Shown: piece by piece, positions 1 through 6,684 of the stretch
Layout: the number at the start of each line of letters is the position of its first letter
Numbering within the stretch: the stretch's first letter is position 1
Source: an uncultured Actinomycetes bacterium
Lineage (GTDB): Bacteria; Actinomycetota; Thermoleophilia; Solirubrobacterales; Solirubrobacteraceae
Direction: 5' to 3'
DNA length: 8,082 nt
Assembly: GCA_937888775.1 (NCBI GenBank)
Contig: CALAQT010000441.1
Coordinates: 1-8,082 of the forward strand
The notes under the pieces: generated by a model
The model's database searches: none
The model's input: only the letters and a program-made list of their open reading frames with translations
Told to the model about the DNA's origin: nothing
Made by a program: the position numbers and the translations under genes

Positions 1-246
1 CTGCCGCTCCTGGTGCGAAGCGGCCAGCACGCCGGCGTGACCCGAATAGGCGTGAAACAGCAGTCTCGGCACCTCGATCGAGCCGGGCTGGCGCTGCTGC
101 TGCGGAACGGTTGCGGGCGTCTGACTAGGTGGCCATCCGGGCGCCGGCTCACGGCTTGATTCGTTCCATCGCGGGTGTCCCGCCCGAGGCGGAGCTCGCT
201 GCTGCTTCTGGGGAAAGCGGGTGCGATGGCCATCGCTTCTGCCCCT
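1..246. other. Gene-poor left flank
   Basis: No convincing complete gene is visible here. On the minus strand one frame is open from about 260 to the window edge. Its last part contains HAYSGHAGV, preceded by a possible GTG start at 70-72 with only a weak purine-rich stretch before it. The same amino-acid pattern reappears at the right edge of the window, so this may be the start or the middle of a real, truncated gene running off the left edge. The rest of the frame (rich in Pro, Gln and Arg) does not look like a folded protein. A plus-strand frame open from 129 runs antisense into the ABC gene and is judged a GC-rich shadow. Function unknown. Confidence 0.3.
13..60 (-). repeat. Flanking repeat block B, left copy
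   Basis: Read on the minus strand this block encodes HAYSGHAGVLAAS; the right-edge block at 8024-8071, read on the plus strand, encodes HAWSGHAGVATAS. By hand alignment about 33 of 48 bases agree without gaps. Several differences are silent: GGT/GGC for Gly, GTG/GTC for Val, and TCG against AGC for Ser. That pattern suggests common descent under protein-level constraint rather than chance. The family is not recognised with confidence. The GHA-x-x-A-x-x-S stretch loosely recalls the GH box near the C-terminus of tyrosine recombinases, but the left copy lacks the expected following Tyr. Confidence 0.4.
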
Positions 247-350
247 TAGCCCAGAGCGCTACAGGTTTTCCGGCGCCGTCGTGGCTTCCGCTCTTCCGGG
301 TCAAGCCATTTGCTGGCGTCCAGCTCGTCGCACACCGAGCAAGCGCGGCC
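247..350 (-). repeat. Flanking repeat block A, left copy
   Basis: This 104-bp block starts seven bases after the stop codon of the downstream ABC gene and is read on the minus strand. It matches 7438-7540 of the plus strand. The first 41-42 bases agree at about 39 positions (two substitutions and one single-base indel), and the last 18 or so, around CTGTAGCGCTC and GGGCTA, are again nearly identical; the middle is more diverged. In the frame of the ABC stop it reads CSVCDELDASKW, then a basic run, then KTCSALG and a stop. This gives a C-x2-C plus a later Cys, which could be a zinc-ribbon-like tail. No start codon fits, so this is most likely the 3' remnant of a small gene. Confidence 0.7.
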
Positions 351-356
351 GGCGGC

Positions 357-2297
357 TCAGCTCGCGGCGGCCTGAGCCTCCGTGAACTGGCTGTTGTAGA
401 GGGAGTGGTACAAGCCGCGGCGGGTCAGCAGCTCGGCGTGTCTGCCCTGCTCTACGATGTGGCCGGCGTCCATGACGATGATCGTGTCCGCGTCACGGAT
501 CGTGGACAGGCGGTGCGCGATGACGAAGCTGGTCCGGCCGTGCCGTAGCCGTGCCATCGCCTCCTGGATGAGGACCTCGGTGCGGGTGTCGACGTTGCTG
601 GTTGCCTCGTCGAGGATCAGGATGCTCGGATTGGCGAGGAACGCCCGCGCGATCGTCAGCAGCTGCTTTTGTCCTGAGGAGAGGTTTGACGCGTCCTGAT
701 CGAGCAGGGTGTCGTAGCCGTCCGGCAAGGTTCGGACGAAATGATCGACGTGGGCGACCTCGGCCGCAGCCACGATCTCCTTGTCGGTCGCTCCCGGTTT
801 CCCGTAGCCGATGTTGTCCCGGATCGTGCCCGCGAACAGCCAGGTGTCCTGCAGCACCATGCCGAAGGAGCTGCGCACCTCGTCACGGGTCAGGTCGCGG
901 TAGTCGGTGCCGTCGAGGATGATCCGCCCGGAGTCGATCTCGTAGAAGCGAACGAGCAGGTTCACCATGGTGGTCTTGCCCGCACCCGTGGGGCCGACGA
1001 TCGCGACAGTCTGGCCCGGTGACACATCGAGGTTGAAGTCCTCGATCAACGGCTTGTCCGGCTCGTAGCGAAAGCACACATGCTCGAGCTTCACCTGCCC
1101 GGCCGCCAGCGGTCGCAGCACCGGGCCAGCAACGGAGGGACGGTCAGGGGCCTCTTCTTCGGCGTCGAGGAACTCGAACACTCGCTCTGCCGACGCGAGG
1201 CCGGACTGCAGCAGGTTCATCTGGCTGGCGATCTGGGTGAGCGGCATGGTGAACTGGCGCGAATACTGGATGAACGCCTGCACGTCTCCGAGGGACAGGG
1301 AGCCGGAGGCAACCATGTAGCCACCGAGCACCGCGATGGCGACGTAGTTGATGTTGGCGAGGAACTGCATCGACGGCTGGATGATCCCCGACAGGAACTG
1401 AGCTCGGAAGCTCGCTTCATAGAGGCGCCCGTTCTGGCGGCCGAACTCGTCGATGGTCGCCCTGCGCCGACCGAAGAGTTGCACCAGCGCATGCCCGGTG
1501 TGGGTCTCCTCGACCAGCCCGTTGAGCGTTCCGGTCTGGTCCCACTGGGCCGTGAACTGGACTTGTGAGCGCCTTGCGATGAGGAAGGTGATCGCGATCG
1601 CGAGCGGGATCGTGACCGCGGACACTGCTCCGAGCAGCGGTGAGATCCAGAACATCATGCCCAGCACGCCGACGATCGTCAGCACCGAGGTGAGGAGCTG
1701 GCTGAGTCCCTGCTGCAGGGTCGTGGAGAGGTTGTCGATGTCATTCGTGACCCTGCTCAAGATGTCGCCGTGCGGATGACTGTCGAAGTAGCGCAGCGGC
1801 AGCCGGCCCAGCTTCTCCTCGACCTCGCGGCGCAGCCCGAACATGGTCCGCTGGGTGACCCCCGCCATTGTGTACCCCTGGCCGTAGTTGAACGCCGCGC
1901 CGAGGAGGTACACCAGCGCCGCCAGGCCGAGGACTCGGCCGAGCTCGCCCACATCGACACCCCTCCCGGGGACGATGTTCATCCCGGAGACCATGCTCGC
2001 GATCTGGCCCTGGCCGTGAGAGCGCAGCAACGCGATCGCCTGCGCCTTCGTGGTCCCCACCTTGAGCAGCTTGCCCACCACACCGTTGAACAGGACGTTC
2101 GTCGCGTCGCCGAGGATCCTCGGGCCGCTCACCAAGAAGCCGACCGAGGTCACGCCCAGCAACAGCGCGATCACCAGCCTGATGCGTTCGGGGCGCAGCC
2201 TTGCGAGCAGCCGCCGCAGCGTTCCCCGCAGATCCTTGGCCCGCTCCGGCGGCCCAACCCCCCGGCGCATCCCGCCCCCCGCTCGGCCGAAGCTCAT
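357..2297 (-). CDS. ABC exporter half-transporter, consensus-site subunit (heterodimer partner 2)
   Basis: A fused membrane-domain and ATPase exporter subunit (646 aa), expected in the cytoplasmic membrane and pumping drugs or lipids outward with ATP. The substrate is not predictable. Helices begin near residues 41-60 and 120-143 and fill to about 357. Residues 62-118 form a long outside loop between helices 1 and 2, which I recall from actinobacterial relatives. The ATPase half has Walker A GPTGAGKT (435-442), Q-loop Gln483, Walker B ILDEATS with catalytic Glu564, and switch His595. Its signature is LSSGQ (539-543) rather than LSGGQ. The ATG overlaps the stop of the preceding ABC gene as ATGA, so the two are translationally coupled. 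Its own Walker A and B are canonical, so it would complete the active site using the partner's signature. Family assignment is firm; the pairing is inferred from complementary motifs. Confidence 0.96.
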   Translation of the reverse strand: MSFGRAGGGMRRGVGPPERAKDLRGTLRRLLARLRPERIRLVIALLLGVTSVGFLVSGPRILGDATNVLFNGVVGKLLKVGTTKAQAIALLRSHGQGQIASMVSGMNIVPGRGVDVGELGRVLGLAALVYLLGAAFNYGQGYTMAGVTQRTMFGLRREVEEKLGRLPLRYFDSHPHGDILSRVTNDIDNLSTTLQQGLSQLLTSVLTIVGVLGMMFWISPLLGAVSAVTIPLAIAITFLIARRSQVQFTAQWDQTGTLNGLVEETHTGHALVQLFGRRRATIDEFGRQNGRLYEASFRAQFLSGIIQPSMQFLANINYVAIAVLGGYMVASGSLSLGDVQAFIQYSRQFTMPLTQIASQMNLLQSGLASAERVFEFLDAEEEAPDRPSVAGPVLRPLAAGQVKLEHVCFRYEPDKPLIEDFNLDVSPGQTVAIVGPTGAGKTTMVNLLVRFYEIDSGRIILDGTDYRDLTRDEVRSSFGMVLQDTWLFAGTIRDNIGYGKPGATDKEIVAAAEVAHVDHFVRTLPDGYDTLLDQDASNLSSGQKQLLTIARAFLANPSILILDEATSNVDTRTEVLIQEAMARLRHGRTSFVIAHRLSTIRDADTIIVMDAGHIVEQGRHAELLTRRGLYHSLYNSQFTEAQAAAS

Positions 2298-4027
2298 GCC
2301 GCAGCATCCTCACCCAGCTGCGAGACGACGATCTCGCGATAGGGATCGCAGCTCCCGAGCAGCTCCCGATGCGTGCCCATCCCCGCGATGACGCCGTGGT
2401 CGAGGACGATGATCAGGTCGGCCTGCATGATTGTGCTCACCCGCTGCGCCACGATCACCACCGCGGCGTCGCGCGTCGCCAGTTTCATAGCGGCACGCAG
2501 CCGGGCGTCGGTCGCAGCGTCCAGCGCCGAGAAGCAATCGTCGAACAGGTACAGGCGGGGCTGCTTCACGAGCGCCCGGGCGATCGACAGCCGCTGGCGC
2601 TGCCCCCCCGAGACGTTGGTGCCACCCTGGTCGATGGGGGCGTCGAGACCCCTGGGCATCGCTGCGACGAAATCGCGCGCCTGAGCGATCTCGAGGGCAC
2701 GCCACAGTTCAACGTCGGTGGCCTCCGGCTTGCCGAACCGCAAGTTGCTCGCGACGGTGCCACTGAACAGGAACGCCGCTTGGGGGACCAGTCCGACCGA
2801 GCTCCACAGCTCTTCCAGCTCCTGGTTCCGTACATCCACGCCGTTGACGAGCACCGTGCCGTTCGTCGCGTCGAAGAACCGCGGGATGAGGTCGAGCAGC
2901 GTCGTCTTGCCGCTTCCCGTGCCTCCGATAATCGCGCTGGTCTCGCCCGGCTGGAGCGCAAAGGAGAGCTCGTGCAGGACGGGACGTTCGCTGCCCGGAT
3001 ACCCGAAGGTGACGTTCTCGAATTGCACGAGGCCGCTCACCTGCGCCGGCTTGATCGGGCGCGGCGGGTCGGCGATCGCCGGCACCGTATCGAGCACCTG
3101 CTCGACGCGCTCCGCGCTGGCCACCGCGCGCGGGAGCAGGATCACCATCATCACCGCCATCATCACCGCCATCAGGATCTGCAGGATGTAGGCGAGGAAC
3201 GCGGTGAGGTTGCCGATCGGCATCGACCCGTCGCTCACCAGACGGCCGCCGAACCACAAGACGGCGACACTCGACAAGTTCAGGATCGCCATCATCGCCG
3301 GCAGTGTCAGGGCGAAGATCCGGTTCACCCGTAAGGCGGTGGACGTGAGATCGGCGTTCGCTTCGCTGAAACGCCGGCCCTCGGACCGGCCGCGGACAAA
3401 CGCGCGGATCACCCGGACCCCCGTGATCTGCTCACGCAACACCTCGTTGATGCGGTCGATCTTGACCTGCATGGAGCGGAATTGCGGCACCACCGTGACC
3501 AGCACGACGCCGATGACCAAGGCCATCACGGGCACGGCGACCGCCAGCAAGGGCGAGAGCGCCGCGCCCTCTTTGATCGCGAGGATCACGCCCCCGACGC
3601 TCATGATCGGGGCGATGACCATCAGCGTGAGCGCCACCTGCAGGAACAACTGGATCTGCTGGATGTCGTTCGTATTGCGGGTGATCAAAGACGGCGTCCC
3701 GAAGCGATTGATCTCACGGGCCGAGAATCCCTGCACGCGAGCGAAGACCGCGCCGCGAATATCCGCGCCGGCTCCCATCGCCACGCGCGACGCCCAGTAC
3801 ACCGCCACGATCGCGACGACACCAAGCACGAGCGCGATGGCCAACATGACGCCACCGGTCCTCAAGATGTAGTGGAGATTCCCCTTCACCACCCCGTTGT
3901 TGATGATGTCCGCGTTGAGGTTGGGCAGGTACAGGTTCCCGACGGTCTGAACCACCAACAGCGCCACCACGACCGCGACCTGGCCGGTGTACGGACGCAG
4001 ATAGGTGCGAAGCAGGCGAATCAGCAT
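2294..4027 (-). CDS. ABC exporter half-transporter, degenerate-site subunit (heterodimer partner 1)
   Basis: A membrane-domain plus ATPase half-transporter of 577 aa. I chose the ATG at 4025-4027 because a GGAG lies nine bases upstream and the protein then begins MLIRLLRTYLRPY, normal for the family; a TTG at 4076-4078 would add 17 residues of poor sequence. Six helices lie roughly in residues 15-300. The ATPase has Walker A GGTGSGKTT (368-376), Q-loop Gln416 and an intact signature VSGGQ (472-476). Walker B is LFDD, with Asp497 in place of the catalytic Glu, and the switch residue is Gln528 instead of His. These are the substitutions known from the degenerate half of heterodimeric exporters such as TM287. 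It overlaps the next ABC gene by four bases. Upstream lie a 9-bp inverted repeat and a broken ABC ATPase, so it may be transcribed from the MarR promoter or from its own. Confidence 0.95.
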   Translation of the reverse strand: MLIRLLRTYLRPYTGQVAVVVALLVVQTVGNLYLPNLNADIINNGVVKGNLHYILRTGGVMLAIALVLGVVAIVAVYWASRVAMGAGADIRGAVFARVQGFSAREINRFGTPSLITRNTNDIQQIQLFLQVALTLMVIAPIMSVGGVILAIKEGAALSPLLAVAVPVMALVIGVVLVTVVPQFRSMQVKIDRINEVLREQITGVRVIRAFVRGRSEGRRFSEANADLTSTALRVNRIFALTLPAMMAILNLSSVAVLWFGGRLVSDGSMPIGNLTAFLAYILQILMAVMMAVMMVILLPRAVASAERVEQVLDTVPAIADPPRPIKPAQVSGLVQFENVTFGYPGSERPVLHELSFALQPGETSAIIGGTGSGKTTLLDLIPRFFDATNGTVLVNGVDVRNQELEELWSSVGLVPQAAFLFSGTVASNLRFGKPEATDVELWRALEIAQARDFVAAMPRGLDAPIDQGGTNVSGGQRQRLSIARALVKQPRLYLFDDCFSALDAATDARLRAAMKLATRDAAVVIVAQRVSTIMQADLIIVLDHGVIAGMGTHRELLGSCDPYREIVVSQLGEDAAA

Positions 4028-4099
4028 CGCCTCACGCTCCGCGGACGCGCTCGCTCGCCGAAGCGGTGAGAGACGCAAGACGATTCGAGCACTGGCGAT

Positions 4100-4147
4100 C
4101 CGTCCGGCGATTTCGGGGCGGCATCTGCGACAACTGCAGCCGGACGG
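4100..4147. other. Nine-bp inverted repeat in the leader of the ABC pair
   Basis: CCGTCCGGC at 4100-4108 and its exact complement GCCGGACGG at 4139-4147 are separated by 30 bases. The pair lies 73-120 bases before the chosen start of the first ABC gene. A smaller overlapping 5-bp hairpin (4143-4147 with 4154-4158) could compete with it. In the minus-strand transcript this could form a stem-loop that acts as an attenuator or stabiliser. There is no T-run after it on either strand, so a classical intrinsic terminator is unlikely. Confidence 0.4.
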
Positions 4148-4159
4148 CTCATCCCGTCA

Positions 4160-4329
4160 TCATCCGCCACATTCAGAGTTCCGGGCGCTGGACTTGCCGG
4201 CACGGTTTGGACCGAGGAAGCCGGTTACCGTGCCCGGCCGCACGTCGAGGGACAGCCCGTCCACGGCGAGCATCTTCGCGAGCGTTTCGTCAACTGCCCG
4301 GCCTGGATCATGGCGGCGCGGATCTTCAC
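4160..4329 (-). pseudogene. Broken DrrA-like ABC transporter ATPase, N-terminal remnant
   Basis: A GTG at 4327-4329, preceded by GGGAGG at 4333-4338 and 21 bases after the MarR stop, opens a frame reading KIRAAMIQAGQLTKR. This is the usual start of drug-resistance ABC ATPases of the DrrA type. The family pattern then continues in a different frame: KMLAVDGLSLDVRPG, then TVTGFLGPNRAGKSS, ending at a stop at 4160-4162. One missing base around 4290 (TC where TTC would give Phe) explains the shift. The Walker A is also damaged: GPNRAGKS has Arg where Gly is invariant. Homology stops just after the Walker A lysine (about 4187), so the Q-loop, signature and Walker B are absent. No ABC-2 permease partner is present. 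The gene is certainly non-functional; DrrA-type rather than another single-domain ATPase is probable. Confidence 0.8.
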
Positions 4330-4350
4330 GGACCTCCCAGGGTGCGCGGA

Positions 4351-4770
4351 CTACAGCTCCGTCAACCGCTCGAGCAGGACGACCGCTTGGGCGAGCACCT
4401 GCTGCTCCTCGGGCGAGAAGCCCCCCGCGATCGCGCCGGCCAGCCACCCCTCGCGCCAGCCGCGATCCTGCTCGAGCGCCCGGCGCCCGGCATCGGTGAG
4501 CTCGAGCAGGGTGCGGCGCCGATCGGCCGCATCGGGACGGCGGGCGATCAAGCCCTCGGCTTCTAACTCAGCGAGCGTCTGACCCATCGACTGGGGCCGT
4601 ACCCGTTCGGCGACGGCGAGGTCCGCCGTACTCCGGGCCCCCTCGCGGTCCAGGCGACCGAGCACAGCGCCGTGCGTGAGCGGGAAGCGATGCTCGGTCC
4701 GCAACCGCCGCACGAGCTGGCCGAGCACCACCCGGAGCTCGCTGGCGAGCAGGCTGACGTCCACGCGCAC
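4351..4770 (-). CDS. MarR-family transcriptional regulator
   Basis: A 139-aa winged-helix regulator, the usual MarR length, that binds palindromic DNA as a dimer and often loses affinity when a ligand binds. The wing is clear: RRPDAADRRRTLLELTDAG (residues 77-95), with the conserved Asp83-Arg84-Arg85. The recognition helix region is around residues 55-72 (RPQSMGQTLAELEAEGL), and dimerisation helices lie at both ends. I chose the GTG at 4768-4770 because residues upstream read through the AT-rich promoter gap and do not resemble the family; GTGs at 4774-4776 and 4762-4764 are alternatives, and none has a clear ribosome site. It is divergent from the MFS exporter and first in line for the ABC genes, so it probably represses one or both and itself. 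Confidence 0.9.
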   Translation of the reverse strand: MRVDVSLLASELRVVLGQLVRRLRTEHRFPLTHGAVLGRLDREGARSTADLAVAERVRPQSMGQTLAELEAEGLIARRPDAADRRRTLLELTDAGRRALEQDRGWREGWLAGAIAGGFSPEEQQVLAQAVVLLERLTEL

Positions 4771-4788
4771 GGCCACGACCACGACCAA

Positions 4789-4794
4789 ACTATA
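4789..4794 (-). promoter_or_regulatory. Possible -10 box for marR
   Basis: TATAGT on the minus strand, 18 bases before the chosen GTG, in the only AT-rich stretch of the neighbourhood. No good -35 is visible at 16-18 bases; that position falls inside the 22-bp palindrome. If correct, the transcript would have a very short leader, in keeping with the missing ribosome site. Confidence 0.35.
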
Positions 4795-4804
4795 TGACAA
4801 TCGA

Positions 4805-4826
4805 AGGCAAACTGTGCAGGTTGCCT
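4805..4826. promoter_or_regulatory. Candidate MarR operator palindrome
   Basis: A 22-bp imperfect palindrome with arms AGGCAA (4805-4810) and TTGCCT (4821-4826); nine of eleven base pairs match, the inner CTG/CAG also pairing. Length and symmetry suit a MarR dimer site. It lies between the two possible -10 boxes, where the -35 region of each divergent promoter would fall, so a bound repressor would block both marR and the MFS gene. Assignment to this MarR protein is inferred from position. Confidence 0.55.
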
Positions 4827-4827
4827 G

Positions 4828-4833
4828 TATAAA
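4828..4833 (+). promoter_or_regulatory. Possible -10 box for the MFS-usp operon
   Basis: TATAAA, two bases after the palindrome and 11 bases before the TTG start. A start point near 4840 would give a practically leaderless mRNA. No convincing -35 box is seen at the usual distance. Confidence 0.35.
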
Positions 4834-4844
4834 ATTGGGTTGGT

Positions 4845-6626
4845 TTGAAAGGCATCGCGAGTATCCGATCAAGAGTCGATGCGTTCCCGATCGGAGCGAA
4901 CGGCGGCGCCCCGGCGTCCGACGGCTACAAGTGGGTGGCGTTGTCGAATACGACGCTCGGCGTGCTGTTGGCGACGATCGATGCGTCGATCACGCTGATC
5001 GCGATGCCCGACATCTTCCGTGGCATCCATCTCGATCCGCTCGGGCCGGGGAACAGCTTCTACCTGTTGTGGATGATCCTCGGTTTTCTGGTGGTCACGA
5101 GCGTGCTGGTGGTGAGCCTCGGCCGGCTGGGGGATCTGTTCGGGCGGGTACGGGTCTACAACCTCGGGTTCGTTATCTACACGGTCGCGTCGCTGTGCTT
5201 GACCGTCGACTGGCTGACCGGGCGTTCGGGAGCGACATATCTGATCGTGTTTCGCGTTGTGCAGGGGGTCGGTGCCGCGTGCCTGCTGGCCAACTCCGCT
5301 GCGATCCTGACCGACGCGTTCCCACCGAACCAGCGGGGCCTGGCGCTGGGGATAAACAACATCGCGGGGATCAGCGGCCAGTTCATCGGGCTGCTACTCG
5401 GCGGCCTTCTGGGGCCGATCGACTGGCGTCTGGTGTTCCTCGTCTCGGTGCCGATCGGCGCCTTTGGAACGGTCTGGGCTTACCTCAAGCTCGAAGAGCG
5501 CGGCGAGCCGCACCGCGCGCCGATCGACTGGCGCGGGAACATCACATTCGCGCTCGGGCTGATCCTGGTGATGGTCGGGATCACCTACGGAATCCAGCCC
5601 TACGGACACCACGCGCTCGGCTGGCTCAGTCCGCGGGTGCTTGCCGAGCTCGGCGCCGGGCTCGCACTGCTGGTCATATTCACGTTGCTGGAGAGGCGCG
5701 TACGCGATCCGATGTTCCGCCTGCCCCTGTTCCGCATCCGTCCGTTCACGTTCGGCGTGCTCTCGAGCTTTCTGGCGGCCATCGCGCGCGGCGGGTTGAT
5801 GTTCATGCTGATCATCTGGCTGCAGGGGATCTGGTTGCCGGAGCACGACTACAGCTTCACCTCCACGCCGCTGTGGGCCGGTATCTACATGCTCCCGCTG
5901 ACCTTGGGGTTTCTGCTCGCCGGGCCGGCGTCCGGCTACCTCTCAGACCGCTACGGCGCAAGACCATTCGCGACCGGCGGAATGCTCGCCGCCGCCGCCA
6001 GCTTCGTCCTGATGGTGCTCTTGCCGATCGACTTTCCCTACCCGCTGTTCGCGCTGATCCTGCTACTCAACGGGCTGGCGCAGGGATCGTTCGCGTCCCC
6101 CAACCGGGCGGGAGTCATGAACAGCCTCCCGCCCGAGGATCGCGGCGCCGGCGGCGGCATGAACCAGACCTTCCAGAACTCCGCCCAAGTGCTCTCGATC
6201 GGGATCTTCTTCACGCTGATGATCGCCGGCCTGGCCTCCACCCTGCCCGTCAGCCTGTCCACCGGCCTGCAAGCCCACGGCGTATCCGCCTCGCTGGCAC
6301 GGCAGGTCGGCCACCAGCCTCCGGTCTCGATCCTGTTCGCCGCCTTCCTCGGCTACAACCCGATCCAACGGCTGCTCGGTCCGCACGCGCTCAGCCAGCT
6401 ATCAGCGAGCAACACGGCGACGCTCACCGGACGCTCGTTCTTCTCCCAGCTGATCTCGAGCCCGTTTCGCTCCGGGCTGCACGCCGCGTTCGCGTTCGCG
6501 ATCGTCGCCTGCCTCCTCGCAGCGATCACGTCCTGGTCGCGCGGCAGCCGCTACGTCGCCGGCGAAGTACCCCCCGGGCTCGAGGCAGAGCACGCCCGCG
6601 CACACGCGCCCGGACCCATGCCATGA
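4845..6626 (+). CDS. MFS drug exporter, DHA2 (EmrB/QacA) type, 14 helices
   Basis: A 593-aa proton-driven exporter of the inner membrane. Motif A is seen after helix 2 as GRLGDLFGRVR (residues 93-103), and a motif-C-like helix 5 is GQFIGLLLGGLLG (178-190). The N-terminus reads YKWVALSNTTLGVLLATID (28-46), with Asp46 in helix 1; an acidic residue here is often important for coupling in DHA2 pumps. Residues 463-545 form a long segment before the last helix (FLGYNP at 501-506), which I recall as typical of a large actinobacterial subfamily. The start must be the TTG at 4845 or an internal codon, because an in-frame TAA stands at 4830 and the next GTG would cut into helix 1. No ribosome site is visible. 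It is divergent from marR and 58 bases upstream of the stress-protein gene. The drug substrate is unknown. Confidence 0.93.
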   Translation: MKGIASIRSRVDAFPIGANGGAPASDGYKWVALSNTTLGVLLATIDASITLIAMPDIFRGIHLDPLGPGNSFYLLWMILGFLVVTSVLVVSLGRLGDLFGRVRVYNLGFVIYTVASLCLTVDWLTGRSGATYLIVFRVVQGVGAACLLANSAAILTDAFPPNQRGLALGINNIAGISGQFIGLLLGGLLGPIDWRLVFLVSVPIGAFGTVWAYLKLEERGEPHRAPIDWRGNITFALGLILVMVGITYGIQPYGHHALGWLSPRVLAELGAGLALLVIFTLLERRVRDPMFRLPLFRIRPFTFGVLSSFLAAIARGGLMFMLIIWLQGIWLPEHDYSFTSTPLWAGIYMLPLTLGFLLAGPASGYLSDRYGARPFATGGMLAAAASFVLMVLLPIDFPYPLFALILLLNGLAQGSFASPNRAGVMNSLPPEDRGAGGGMNQTFQNSAQVLSIGIFFTLMIAGLASTLPVSLSTGLQAHGVSASLARQVGHQPPVSILFAAFLGYNPIQRLLGPHALSQLSASNTATLTGRSFFSQLISSPFRSGLHAAFAFAIVACLLAAITSWSRGSRYVAGEVPPGLEAEHARAHAPGPMP

Positions 6627-6647
6627 GCACCCGCGTCTGACATGGCA
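6619..6647 (+). other. Stem-loop over the MFS stop codon
   Basis: TGCCATG (6619-6625) and CATGGCA (6641-6647) form a perfect 7-bp stem with a 15-base loop. The 5' arm includes most of the MFS stop codon (6624-6626). No T-run follows. It is the first of two adjacent hairpins in the gap before the stress-protein gene. Confidence 0.45.
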
Positions 6648-6648
6648 C

Positions 6649-6668
6649 GATCACCGGCCCTTGTGATC
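6649..6668 (+). promoter_or_regulatory. Hairpin next to the usp ribosome site
   Basis: GATCAC (6649-6654) and GTGATC (6663-6668) form a perfect 6-bp stem with an 8-base loop, two bases before the GAAAGGA ribosome site at 6671-6677. As RNA it could set the 5' end or stability of the usp message; as DNA the GATCAC/GTGATC arms could equally be a protein site. Confidence 0.45.
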
Positions 6669-6684
6669 CAGAAAGGATGACCAG

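Noticed and set aside
3140..3176. Short CATCATCACCGC repeats considered as a possible CRISPR or minisatellite array
   Set aside because: The repeats are in frame inside a conserved membrane helix of the ABC gene, have no spacers and are explained by Met/Ile codons.
1770..4069. Several long plus-strand frames antisense to the ABC genes (for example 2201-3334, 3482-4069)
   Set aside because: They are His/Arg/Asp-rich mirror images of the ABC codons and have no recognisable protein features.
4021..4203. Minus-strand 60-codon frame between the pseudogene and the ABC start
   Set aside because: It overlaps the ABC start region, resembles no known protein and lacks a ribosome site; most likely leader DNA.
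4676..6640. A 654-codon plus-strand frame covering the whole MFS gene in another phase
   Set aside because: It is Arg/Pro-rich with no domain pattern, starts inside marR on the opposite strand and shadows a clear MFS protein; such long frames are expected in GC-rich DNA.
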